Assembly: GCA_905250025.1 (NCBI GenBank)
Contig: CAJNOJ010000151.1
Coordinates: 124,001-188,000, forward strand
DNA length: 64,000 bases
Source of the DNA: Adineta ricciae
Taxonomy: Eukaryota > Rotifera > Eurotatoria > Adinetida > Adinetidae
Reading direction: 5' to 3'
Made by a program: the position numbers and the translations under genes. The notes under the pieces are model-generated. The model was not told where the DNA came from, made no database searches, and saw nothing but the letters and a program-made list of their open reading frames with translations. Each line of letters starts with the position of its first letter. Positions within the stretch are counted from its first letter, which is position 1. This document shows, piece by piece, positions 12,201 to 23,354 of this stretch.

Positions 12201-15200
12201 AGTAGACGTGGTTGAAGTGGTAGACACTGTATTCGTTGTGGTTGTCGCAGAGGTAGTAGTAGACGTGGTTTGGCTTGTAGTCGAGCTAGCACTAGTGGAG
12301 GTTGTTTGGCTGGTAGTGCTAGTAGAAGTGCTAGTACTAGTACTTGTAACACTTGTAGTAGTCGACAAAGTGAAAGAAGTAGTTTGGCTGGTTGATGTAG
12401 TCGACGTGGTTGAAGTGGTCGACACTGTATTGGTTGTGGTTGTCGTAGAGGTACTAGTAGACGTAGACGACGTTTCCGTAGTTGTAGTAGTAGTACTAGT
12501 GGAGGTTGTTTGACTGGTAGTGTTAGTAGAAGTGCTAGTACTAGTACTTGTAACACTTGTAGTGGTCGAGAAAGTGGAGGAAGTAGTTTGGCTCGTTGAT
12601 GTAGTCGACGTGGTTGAACTGGCCGACGCTGTATTTGTTGTGGTTGTCGTAGAGGTACTAGTAGACGTGGTTTGGCTTGTAGTCGAGCTAGTACTAGTGG
12701 AGGTTGTTTGATCGGTGGCCGTCGTTGAAGTACTGGTGGTAGTACTTGTGTAGGGAGAAGTTGAAGTGGAAGTAGTAGACGCTGTCTGAGTCGTCGATGT
12801 AGCTGATGTGCTTGTGGACGTAGATGTTGTGCTTGTACTGGAGGTGCTGGTAGAAGTGGAAACTGTTTCGGTCGTACTAGTAGAAGTGCTAGTACTTGTA
12901 CTGGTACTGGTAACACTTGTGGTAGCGCTACTAGTAGAAGTAGAGGAAGTACTTGTAGTGGAAGTAGTAGATGCCGTTTGAGTGGTACTAGAAGTACTGG
13001 TGGTAGTACTTGTCTCGGACGTAGTTGTAGTGGAAGTAGTAGATGTGGCGGATGTTGTTTGAGTTGTCGATGTAGTCGTACTAGTCGAAGTAGCAGTAGT
13101 TTGGCTAGTCGATGTGGTAGAGGTACTGGACGTAGTCGATACTGTGCCAGTCGTGGTTATCGCAGAAGTACTAGTAGACGTCGACGTTGTTTGGGTGGTT
13201 GTTGTAGTAGCAGTAGTAGCCGTTGTTTGACTTGTAGTTGTGCTGGTGCCAGTAGTGGTGGAGGTTGTTTGACTGGTAGTCATAGTTGAAGTGCTTGTGC
13301 TAGTGATTGTATCAGTTGTGGTAGTAGTAGTACTGGTCGAAGTCGTGTGACTTGTGGATGTACTCGTAGAAGTAGTAGTGGTTTGGCTAGTATCCGTGCT
13401 GGTAGTTGTAGTTGAGGTGCTAGCACTAGTAGTTGTAGCTGTTGAGGTAGTAGTAGTACTGGTTGAAGTCGTCTGGCTCGTAGTTGTGGCTGTTGAGGTA
13501 GTAGTAGTACTGGTTGAAGTCGTCTGGCTCGTAGTTGTGGCTGTTGAGGTAGTGCTAGTACTGGTTGAAGTCGTTTGGCTCGTAGTTGTAGCTGTTGAGG
13601 TAGTAGTAGTACTGGTTGAAGTCGTCTGGCTCGTAGTTGTGGCTGTTGAGGTAGTACTAGTACTAGTGGAAGTCGTCTGGCTCGTAGTTGTGGCTGTTGA
13701 AGTAGTACTAGTACTGGTTGAAGTCGTCTGGCTCGTAGTTGTGGCTGTTGAGGTAGTACTAGTACTGGTTGAAGTCGTCTGGCTCGTAGTTGTAGCTGTT
13801 GAGGTAGTGCTAGTACTAGTGGAAGTCGTCTGGCTCGTAGTTGTGGCTGTTGAGGTAGTACTAGTACTAGTGGAAGTCGTCTGGCTCGTAGTTGTAGCTG
13901 TTGAGGTAGTAGTAGTACTGGTTGAAGTCGTCTGGCTCGTAGTTGTGGCTGTTGAGGTAGTACTAGTACTAGTGGAAGTCGTCTGGCTCGTAGTTGTAGC
14001 TGTTGAGGTAGTGCTAGTACTGGTTGAAGTCGTTTGGCTCGTAGTTGTGGCTGTTGAGGTAGTACTAGTACTACTGGTGGAGGTTGTTTGACTTGTTGTT
14101 GTAGCTGTTGAGGTAGTACTAGTACTGGTTGAAGTCGTCTGGCTCGTAGTTGTAGCTGTTGAGGTAGTACTAGTACTAGTGGAAGTCGTCTGGCTCGTAG
14201 TTGTGGCTGTTGAGGTAGTACTAGTACTAGTGGAAGTCGTCTGGCTCGTAGTTGTAGCTGTTGAGGTAGTAGTAGTACTGGTTGAAGTCGTCTGGCTCGT
14301 AGTTGTGGCTGTTGAGGTAGTACTAGTACTAGTGGAAGTCGTCTGGCTCGTAGTTGTAGCTGTTGAGGTAGTGCTAGTACTGGTTGAAGTCGTTTGGCTC
14401 GTAGTTGTGGCTGTTGAGGTAGTACTAGTACTACTGGTGGAGGTTGTTTGACTTGTTGTTGTAGCTGTTGAGGTAGTACTAGTACTGGTTGAAGTCGTCT
14501 GGCTCGTAGTTGTAGCTGTTGAGGTAGTACTAGTACTAGTGGAAGTCGTCTGGCTCGTAGTTGTGGCTGTTGAGGTAGTACTAGTACTAGTGGAAGTCGT
14601 CTGGCTCGTAGTTGTAGCTGTTGAGGTAGTGCTAGTACTGGTGGAAGTTGTTTGACTTGTTGTTGTAGCGGTTGATGTAGTACTAGTGCTGGTAGAAGTT
14701 GTTTGAGTGGTCGTTGTGGTTAATGTGCTGGTAGAAGTGGAAGTTGTTTGGCTTGTCGTTGTGCTGGTACTTGTTGTAGTGAATGTGCTCGTAGAAGTGG
14801 AAGTAGTACTGGTGGTGGTCGACGTACTAGTAGAAGTAGAAGTGGTTTGAGTTGTTGTTGTGGTGGTGCTGGTGGAGGTAACATTCCACTCGTCAAGTCG
14901 ACATAATCTGGGCTCTACTTGAGTGAAGTTGACGGTGGATGTTGATGAGAAACAATTGTAGTTGATGAAAGAACTGGCGACATTACTGCAGTTCAGTTGA
15001 GAAATGGGTCCTTGGATAAAGCCTCCCAGCGCGCTGTTCAAAGTTCCTATAGTATAATATTGATTGCAACTGCAGTTGATTGTCATGGAGCCAAAATTAA
15101 GTTTAACTAGGCTTGTCGTGAGAGGTGTGGGACTGACTGGATCATCAAGAAAGATATTTTCGACAATCTCTTGACAAGCACCATACATTTCATAGATAGC

Positions 15201-15812
15201 ATCACTCAGTTGTATGCCGGAATTACCATCAAGGAGAAGAGTAGCATCTCTAGAGCTAAGATTTGATGAAAAAGTAAAGTTTGTCGGGTTGACAATTGTT
15301 GTAATGGAGTTATTTCTCAAGTCAACAATGTCTGTTACCAGTACACTAGCGATCAGATCAAGCCCCGTCAGTCGATTATTACTTAAGTCAACAGAATCGA
15401 AACGATTCAATAAAAATAATCGACTTGGAAATGTGGTCAAAGTATTGTCACTGAAATCTAATGTTCGCCATGGAATTGTACAATTAACTGAACTAGGAAT
15501 ATTCAGCGGGTCTTGGAGTTGATTATAACTTAAGTCAAGCGTCTAAAATATTTGTGGTTATTTTTATTGTTGGATAGTTTAAACAAAGAGACTCACAGTC
15601 AAATTGGACATCCAGCAGATGTTCGACGGAATAGTTGTAAATGGTCCTCGAGTATTATTAGCACCTCGAGCAACAAAACTAGTGATTCTGTATAATACAG
15701 AAATGTCGCTAGTCGGAAAAGGCAGTTCCGTTAGATTTGTACCAGGTGGGCATGTTAAAACAAGCTGTGGCCAATTAGATACATCCGCTGAACACACTGT
15801 TGGATGAAGAAC
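9285..15812 (-). CDS. Giant LRR - mucin-like - LRR type I membrane receptor/adhesin
   Basis: Six exons join in phase: 15812-15597, 15542-11910, 11853-11623, 11570-9879, 9820-9474 and 9423-9285, giving about 2085 residues. Order: a first LRR block with a cysteine cap (MTINCSCNQYY, then VEPRLCRLDEW); about 990 residues of Thr/Ser repeat (14880 to 11910); a second LRR block beginning STASNLNVSTCVETFSIGN with cap RINCSCSQYYL and PRLC; a third LRR block with cap ELECQCSSIYLNEYLLLY; a transmembrane helix (LLAIILGSILGSIAFIALLA); a basic stop-transfer (CRKRKKSP); and a short cytoplasmic tail ending SPNSSYT. The ectodomain is rich in N-X-S/T sequons. The motif DA(I/L)(Y/F)EMYGAC recurs in each cap region. 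I could not find a first exon with signal peptide: the frame upstream of 15812 is open but has no ATG before a stop. It is the tandem neighbour and paralogue of the 16166-19787 gene. The role is presumably surface adhesion or recognition; no ligand can be named. Confidence 0.78.
11910..14880 (-). repeat. Coding minisatellite encoding the mucin-like Thr/Ser domain
   Basis: About 2.97 kb within the 3.6-kb second exon of the LRR-mucin gene. The most regular part (about 13400-14700) is built of a 51-base unit encoding 17 residues of the type ATTTSQTTSTSTSTTST, with a 54-base variant that adds one Ser. Outside this the array decays to irregular Thr/Ser with scattered Gln/Val/Ala. The frame is kept throughout. 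Such domains are heavily O-glycosylated and extended. Because of codon usage the opposite strand is also open as Val/Leu/Glu-rich frames (for example 13354-14091), which I treat as shadows. Confidence 0.92.
13800..14630. repeat. 360-base higher-order tandem duplication inside the minisatellite
   Basis: The segment starting near 13800 recurs 360 bases later with almost no change: bases 13861-14160 match 14221-14520, and the copy continues to about 14630 before diverging at 14271 versus 14631. The period equals six 51-base units plus one 54-base unit. The marker is the odd unit that reads ctactggtggaggttgtttg, at about 14071 and again at about 14431. Near-identity implies recent unequal exchange or replication slippage. 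Confidence 0.9.
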
Positions 15813-16138
15813 CTTGAATAAAATGAAAATATTTTGTGGACATAAAAAACAAAACAGAAAACTTATTGCTATTCGATGATTCGTGTCTTATTAACAAGTG
15901 AAGTTTTTGCTATATGAGAAAGACAAAAAAGCAAATTGATCGATTAGTAACATGTCTCCAAAAAAGGTTAGTTTTATTGGCTTGGTTATTTCTGTGTAAA
16001 CACAAATATAAAATACAAATCACACCCTAATCCTAAGAAACAGTAATAATAAGAAAATTATATTATGGCATGTGCAAGCTTAATTTTCTTGCAATACTTT
16101 GCGTTCGCTTATGTTTATCTTTTGTTGTTTTTTGTGGA

Positions 16139-16155
16139 AGAGAGAGAGAGAGAGA
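16139..16155. repeat. Short (AG)n microsatellite in the intergenic spacer
   Basis: A run of about 8 AG dinucleotides lies just beyond the stop codon of the second LRR gene, in the 350-base spacer between the two tandem receptors. No other element is seen in that spacer, which should also hold the unidentified first exon and promoter of the downstream LRR-mucin gene. Confidence 0.9.
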
Positions 16156-16165
16156 TGTGTATATT

Positions 16166-19100
16166 TTAAAAATGGATGTCGCCATCAACATTCTTGAATG
16201 AACTGGGCTGTGCTGATAGTATTCCTGATGATGTTTCTCCAATTGATCTCGAAACTAAATTAGAATGATTTGTCGGAGGGTATAGATTTGTTGCATACGT
16301 TGACGCAATGTTCATAGGTGGCCTGTGAACGGAACGATTATACGAAAAAACGTTCTAGGTACGAAAAGTATTCTACATACTTGGTCCGGTCGAACGGAAG
16401 AGGGATACCTTTTGCCGGTGCGTGTGCATTCGATGGATTGGAATGAAGCGGTTCCAATCGTACGGATCGTAGATTTCTCGTTTGTACACGAGATTGCAAA
16501 AGATTATTTTCGGGGACCTGACTCATGGCAGTAGCACGGCTAACTGGTTTATTTGCTGTTGCAGCTTTATTACTTGCATTTTTTCCTCTCATATAAAGTA
16601 TGAGAGCTATAAGAGCACCAACTAGGCCCAAGAAAACAACTAATCCAAGAACGAGACCAATAATTAAACCAGTTCGATTTGCATTCGAATTGTTAGTCAA
16701 CAAAACGACTCCGGAACTTGTGGTTGTGTTTGTAGTCGATCCAGAAGTCGTCGCGATCCACTGAAATAAGTTTAAAAAAAAAGAACATCCAATATTCTTG
16801 TTATGCAAATCGTGGAGTTGATGTATCACGACACCGAAACATTCTTGACGTTATTACTAACGATATAACGGAGGAAACGAACGAAAGATCAAAGAGAGCA
16901 AGAAACACGTATTATACAGAAATACATTGTACACACATGCTACTGTGTTGAAAAGTCATGCAAATAAATTGACAGATGAAATTTTTCTATTGCTGCAAAG
17001 AGATTGCTTATGTTTGAAGTGATAGAACAAGCAATACCAAAGTGTTGATTTGAATATGAAAAACTTTTTGAAAAAAGTCAAACACCGACTGATCACCGAT
17101 GCAGTACTTACCTCGAGAATGGTTGCACCATTATCTTAACCATCATCGACCGGAACATTGCATTGATTCTTCATCATACGATTGAATTTGATGAATCATA
17201 ATCGACAATTACCATTGATAATAATGATTAGTTCATCATAGAAGGATTAGCTTAGTACTAGCATGGGAAAATTACATGATTGGATGGTCAGGTGAAAACG
17301 AGTTACAAAACAATTTTATTGTGAACATTCACAGTCATTTCTGTGTCTTGATGACGATTTCAGCAAATGACTGTGTATCTAGGATATTCATTTCTCTATG
17401 AATATGTGATAATCAAATTATTTTCATTCGTTGTTTGTGTTAAACGACCGGGTTTACGAAAAAAAGTCTCATATGTACACACGCACACACACGGAGGTAA
17501 AGCTTTAGATCGGAGAGATTTAGTAGATAGACAGTAACAGAAAGCATTTTAAAGTAATTATATCTGCGTGATAAATATTCTTTGTCGATATCTACACTAT
17601 ATGTATAAGATATCATGTGATCATTTAAACATACCCCTAATGATTGATTGGAACATAGACCATTGGAAAAATTTAATGCGCTTGAGCCGCAAGATGCCAA
17701 AGTTGAACTGGTATAATTAGCTGCATTGGTTGTATTTGAACAGGTGAAGTAATTCAAGATTGCTGAGTTACTTTCTTCGAAAATGGCTTTTAAGTTTATC
17801 GAGGCACATGAACAATCTAATACGACGTTCGAATAGATTGTTTGAAGGGTAGTTCGATACGTGAGAACGGAATCGCGTGTGCATGTTCCAGCGTTGAATG
17901 CTGTTTGGTCATTGAAAACGTAGGTACTATTCGTTGACGAAGGCAAAATGATGGTCACCGATGTGTTCTGGGATGGAAACGTCACATTTTGTGTATTGAT
18001 AATACTTGACATATTAATTGGATTGTTACTCAAATCGACGGTGATGTTTTTCAATGTATAAACATACAGATCGATTGAAGTGATGGAATTGTTACTTAAA
18101 TTGAGTAAACGTAATGATGTTGGGGTTGGATGAAGTGCTGAATAAGGAATGATTGGAAGTCGATTCGATGAGAGGTCGAGTACGGAGAGATTTGTGAAAT
18201 TCCCACTGCTCATATTCACTGATGTTAATTGATTGTGAGTTAAACGGACGGTATGAAACCAATCTAAACATGGAAATGTACCATCGGTTAATGTTGTAAA
18301 TGCCTGGTTGCTTAAATCGATTTCACGCGATGGTAACGAACATAAGTATGACGGTAAAGAACTAATTGAGCTGGCAAAATCTATTTTCGTTACATTTGAT
18401 AAATATGAACTCGATAATAAACTCGATGGAATCGTTGAATTCGTTGACAGATCACTTGTGCATCGAATTCTGGCGGATACAGAAGTCGAGAAGGCAAAGA
18501 AACACGCTCCAGGACTCATTAATTCAGTTACATAATATGGATATGTTGCCTAGAAAATATTATACACTGGTAATTTGATTCACTGAAAACCTTTCTCTTA
18601 CCGGATTCGATGTAGGTATCGTGGTGTTTGTGACATTCATAATACTGCCAGCTTCATTGGGATAAACTTTACATAATCTTGGATATACTTTTGAAAAGTC
18701 AACTGATGAATTGACTATTTCAGTACCCTCAGGACAAGTGTTATCTATAAATCGACTGCCATTCGAACAAATTGCATTGTGTATGGGCAAACTTGCTACA
18801 TTCGGTACACCACCAAGAAATGAATTTAACATCTGGTTGATATACGACTGTTGACAACTGCAGTTGATTCGTATGGTACCAAATTCAAGAAACAATAAAT
18901 TGTAGGATAAACCTGGTGGTTCACTACCGTTTGACTGGATGAGAAAGCTGTTAATTTCATCGCATGAATTATACATTTCGTAAATGGCGTCAGTGAGATT
19001 AATTGATGGATTGCCAATTAGAGAGAAGATTCGTGATCTACCTGAAGAAACTGCAGCAGGCATTTGATAGAAATATTTATTTGTAATCGTCGATATTTGA

Positions 19101-19787
19101 TTATAACTGAAATCCGAACGATTTTGAACAAGTGTAGCCCATAATTCGAAAGCGGTTAAATTATTATACGAAAAATCCATTTCTTGTATATTTGATATGC
19201 TGCGAAAGGCATAGCCAGGCACTTCTAATAGTTGATTATGTTGAAAATACAGGTATTGTAGATTGCCCATATTATAGATCGTCGTCGATGGAAATTCGGT
19301 GATACTATTGTAACTAACATCGAAATCAACAACACCTGTCAAACAATTTTGTAAGGCATTAGTCGGGTCCACACGTTGCAGGAGATTGTTGGAAAAATCG
19401 ACGCTCTAAAAACGAATTTCTCCTTTCATTTTACCACAAACGAATTGATTTCACTTACCTTTAAATTCGGTAATAAACAAAGATTCGGAGGAATCGATGT
19501 AAACGGTCCTGTCGTATTGCTACTCAAACCATTGACAACAATCGATGTTATATTCGCTAATTGATTTGTTGTATAGTTATACAACGGCAATTCTTCATAT
19601 GAAATCGTTGATAAACATGTCAAAATCATTTCTGATGAGTTTGAAATTGTACTGTTACATTCGTGATCACATAAACATGTCTAAACAAACAAAGATTGTT
19701 TCACAAGAAGTGTAAAGTTCATCGTTAATTGTTTACCGTCCATAGAAGAATGGTGACTATGGCGAAAAGGTTTCGTCGTGAAACCAT
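16166..19787 (-). CDS. LRR type I membrane receptor, paralogue of the LRR-mucin gene
   Basis: Six exons (19787-19737, 19680-19459, 19405-18602, 18549-17635, 16760-16363, 16322-16166) sum to 848 residues. Exon 1 is a signal peptide start, MVSRRNLFAIVTILLWT. The ectodomain has two LRR blocks: one with cap TIRINCSCQQSY and PRLCKVYPNEAG, and one with LSNNSITSIDLYVYTLKNI and cap VVLDCSCASINLKAIF. A transmembrane helix follows (GLIIGLVLGLVVFLGLVGAL), then a basic, Ser/Pro-rich tail ending DGDIHF. Many sequons are present. Exon architecture matches the C-terminal two thirds of the 9285-15812 gene, so the pair arose by tandem duplication. The 40-base last intron (16323-16362) was needed to reach the tail; without it the frame stops at 16338. 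The fourth intron (874 bases) is unusually long. Confidence 0.8.
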
Positions 19788-22363
19788 TTTGAACAGATTC
19801 TACAATCAATGATCACCGGATAGAAAAATCTGAAAGTAAAAGAAATTGTTGCATTGATCGGTGAACCAACCTTGCGTATGGCAAACAACGTAGATAGAAA
19901 ATACAAAGCTCAGTCTTTCTTCGCTACCGATGACAACATACTTCAATTTCAATCATTTCTTCATTGTGAAACGTAATCTCTGAGAATAGAAAAAAAGAAG
20001 ACAGAGAGAGAGAGAGAGAGAGAGAGAAAGAAAGAAAGAAATTTGTATTTGAAACAAATTGTAAAACCTTTTAAACATACCGATCAATATAATCTCAAAG
20101 TTTGTATAGACCAGACTTTTTTTTTCTTTTCATAACAAATATTGAACGTCAATAAGACTCAATGACGAGAAGACTTTTCTTCTCAATTCTTTTTCAATCA
20201 TTCTCTCGGACGAATTTCAAGCGTTTGTTTATATATTTTCACCTTGAAATATCGCATATTTGATTTCGATCTCTTGAAAATTTCTTTCCTAACAAATGAC
20301 TCCTTTCTCATCTCATCTGCATATTTACCAAGTAAAAGGGACATTTTCTTCATTGATTCTATTCCATTAGATTACGTTCTCTGAAAGCAGGTATTCATCC
20401 ATCGAATCTAAAAAAAACACCCTGCTTCGTTTTTGCTGGAATCAAGTTAAACTCCAATAGGAATATAATAAAACTAATATTTACCTCAAGTTCTTCTGAC
20501 TGATTCTATTTTTTTATTGAAACCTTATTTGTACGCAGTTACCATTGAAAAAAATTCTTCGCTACGCTCTCGCTAAACGTCAGACTGTCTTCGCCGGTCA
20601 GTTTCATTGATGCACTGTTGGTATTTTTGACAAAAAAAAACAAAACTAGTTTCACTTACGTGTTCAAACGTACAAGATGAAACAAAAAGTCTGTTTTTAC
20701 GAAAGATAAGTGTGCTACTTATGCATACATCGAAACTCGCGTATTATATACACATGCGAAACTATATTATAGAAAAATCATTGGTAAGAAAAACATTTAA
20801 ACCTTTATTTTCTTTCATTCAAACAAATGCTTTGCATAGCAGGGAGATCTGCAAACAACTACGGAGAAAAAATTGTTTTTTTTTACTATGAAACATTCTT
20901 TGTATTCGCAATCGATCGATGACTAACAGGAAAAAAACTTAGAAAAAGAATTCCCGTTGGCGAATTGACGTCCGATGAAAGTACTTTGAGAGTAAGTTCT
21001 CGAAAAGTTTGTCAGAGATGAAATTTTGCACTTAATCATTCAACAGTCACCGTTTGCGGAGCGAAAAAGTGAAATAAATATAATTTGTTGACATATTTCT
21101 AAGAAGAAAAACCGATTATAACTTGTCGTGCTGTGGTCTCAGTAAAATTTGATGAAAAATATGTTTAAACCTTGAAAAAAAGGAGAGACAATTAGCCTAA
21201 CTCGATCAGTTAACTCAGAGAGAGAGAAACGAGATTTTTCTATCAATGTAAGAATAATATTTTGCAGTTATTTATTTTATTCATAAGTACAACACTTCTC
21301 GATGGGAGAAGTTATCCTCTCTCAGTAGTGAAAGTTCAAAGTTTCAATATAATCTACCTTTTAGCAACATATTTTGCTTGACAGAAAAAGGCATTTTTTT
21401 GTAGATCTTTCAGTCGTTTCTTCGACACCAGTCGTGAAAATCGAATGTGTATATTTCAGACTTTCAAGGACTTTATATTCTGCTGTCAATTGAAGAGATT
21501 CTCCAAGCATTCGAATCCATATTTTATTATAAAAATTCGTTCAAGGTCTTCTAATTGCATATATAAGAGTTGACCAACAATCAATTTTATGTACCGACAA
21601 GGAGTAATATTCATTTTATATCCATGTGAACATTAGAAAATGAAAGACAGATTCTCATTATCGTTAAACTATCCGCTAGACAGCGGTATATTCGATGTAT
21701 TAATTAAAATGTCATAAAAATCTGTATATGTATATTTCAAGGTGAGAGTCAATAATATTCTAATCAGTTTTTCTATGTACTTTGATTTCTTTTGCTTCTA
21801 TATTCTTTTCTTTTCTTTCTCTACTGTGATAAGGGCAAACGCGAAAGAATAAGAGAAAGTTTATCGTCGTCATCGAGTCGCGTGCTATGATAGATAAAGA
21901 AAAAGAGAAATTTAGTATCATATACATATTCCAAGCAAGTTAGTCTGAGTCATTTCTAGTTACTGTATCCTTGAGATAGCATACAGAGAAACAAACACGC
22001 TAATATTCTATGTTCACTGAAGACAAATCTACTGTTGAAATTTAGATTTGTTTTCTTGTCAAAAGAACATTCAACACGTTGTTTTTTTTTCTGTGTTTCT
22101 CATCATTCTTTCTTTTCTAACCATCGCGTTGACGATGATGTGAACGTAACTGAAGTGTGTGTTGCCTGTTTGTTACGACGACTAAGAGAACGATTCATTC
22201 TTCGTCATCCTACACGCTGCATCTTGCCGACAACAGTCAGAGCAGCAACAACAAAAACAAATACGCAACTGCAGGAGCGTATTACTCGACACACATACAT
22301 ACACAAATAACTGAAGTAAAAAACATCATCGTTTCGACGTACTTTTACTTCATCGTTTTTACC
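19788..22363. other. Large intergenic region, AT-rich, no gene seen
   Basis: About 2.6 kb separate the divergent starts of the LRR receptor (minus) and the beta-trefoil gene (plus). Up to about 22.03 kb neither strand has an open frame of 60 codons. It contains a purine microsatellite at about 20001-20040 (AG then AAAG repeats) and homopolymer A/T runs. No RNA gene or transposon end was recognised. It is presumably a shared regulatory region plus the 5' untranslated sequence of both genes. Confidence 0.5.
20001..20040. repeat. (AG)n/(AAAG)n microsatellite
   Basis: About 26 bases of AG repeat are followed by four AAAG-type units, upstream of the LRR receptor gene. Confidence 0.95.
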
Positions 22364-23068
22364 ATGCATGATCAATGGTATTTCGCGGTAGGAATAATTA
22401 CTTTTCTCATCAGAATCATCGTGTTGATTGCTTTTCGTTAATTAGAGTGAACAAATACCCGATGGATTGTATTTAATTGAAGCGATTCATTCAGGAAAAT
22501 TCATTACATTCACACCTGAACGTTCAACTTTAGTCCAACAAGATCAAAATTTACAGGTTTGTTTACTAACTGATTTTTATCTCATATATCGAATTGATCG
22601 CTTCTTTAGAATGATGGAGAAACTCAAGTCTTTGAAATTCAACATATCGGCTACCATGAATACATCATTCGGCATCATTTAACGGGTCTCGTTCTCACCG
22701 TCCATAAGTAAAACGTCAAACTTTCGAGAAATTTCCGTGAATTTTGTTTTTTTCTTCTTAGTGGTTCACCCACTCCATGTGCTCCGATAGTACTTTGCCG
22801 TTCGATGGGTGTTCGCACACCTTATCAGACTGTTACATTTGAACGCGTGAATCATCAATCCGATGATTATCTTATCTTTTTAAAACATACGCGGATGGTT
22901 ATTGATATTGATGGAGGAAGTCAAAGTTCCAATGCTCGTCTTCTTCAATTTCCTCAAAAGAAAACGAATACTTTCGAACAATTTAATCAACGCTTTCGTC
23001 TCCATCATTTTCCTGAACAGACAAGTCCACAATTGTCCATTCCGATTCCGCCGGAATATTTTCGATGA
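22364..23068 (+). CDS. Beta-trefoil (ricin-B-type) lectin-like protein, intracellular
   Basis: Four exons (22364-22387, 22446-22556, 22610-22707, 22762-23068) give 179 residues. Start MHDQWYFA has no signal peptide. Three pseudo-repeats of a beta-trefoil are visible: DGLYLIEAIHSGKFITFTP..QDQNLQ; HLTGLVLTVHNGSPTPCAPI; and TRMVIDIDGGSQSSNARLLQ followed by QRFRL. The last is close to the ricin-type pattern (x-LDVDGGS-x-NGxx-(V/L)Q.....NQ.(W/F)). The canonical Trp of the QxW motif is replaced by Phe (FNQRFRL), and the cysteines of secreted ricin-type lectins are missing. Sugar binding is therefore plausible but unproven; a protein-binding trefoil is the alternative. The first exon of 24 bases was chosen because its splice preserves frame into SEQIPDG. 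Confidence 0.62.
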
Positions 23069-23354
23069 ATTGATTTCGAAGAAGAAGAAGAAAGACACGA
23101 GATATTAATGTACAAATTCTTCTTTTCGTCAGATTATCAGTTGTTTTCTTTGTATCAAGTTCCTGGTGACTCTTTATATACTTATATATCAACATATTTA
23201 AAGTTTTTTTTTTTTGAAAATATATTTATAGTCAAGGATGAAGAGTGAAAAGGCTAAAAAAAACCGTGAAAAATTTATTGAAAAAATGAAAAAAATTCGA
23301 CAAGGAAAAGAAGAAAATTTCCGTTTTTCCCTTTATTATTTGAATGTGCATTGT

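Noticed and set aside
12029..12916. Minus-strand frame rich in Leu/Pro/Gln/Arg overlapping the mucin domain
   Set aside because: It is a +1/+2 frame shadow of the Thr/Ser repeat. Repeats keep several frames open at once.
13354..14451. Long plus-strand frames of Val/Leu/Glu repeats (VEVVWLVVVAVEVVLVL units)
   Set aside because: They are the exact antisense of the Thr/Ser minisatellite. The minus-strand frame is joined to LRR exons by good splice sites, whereas the plus frame has no context.
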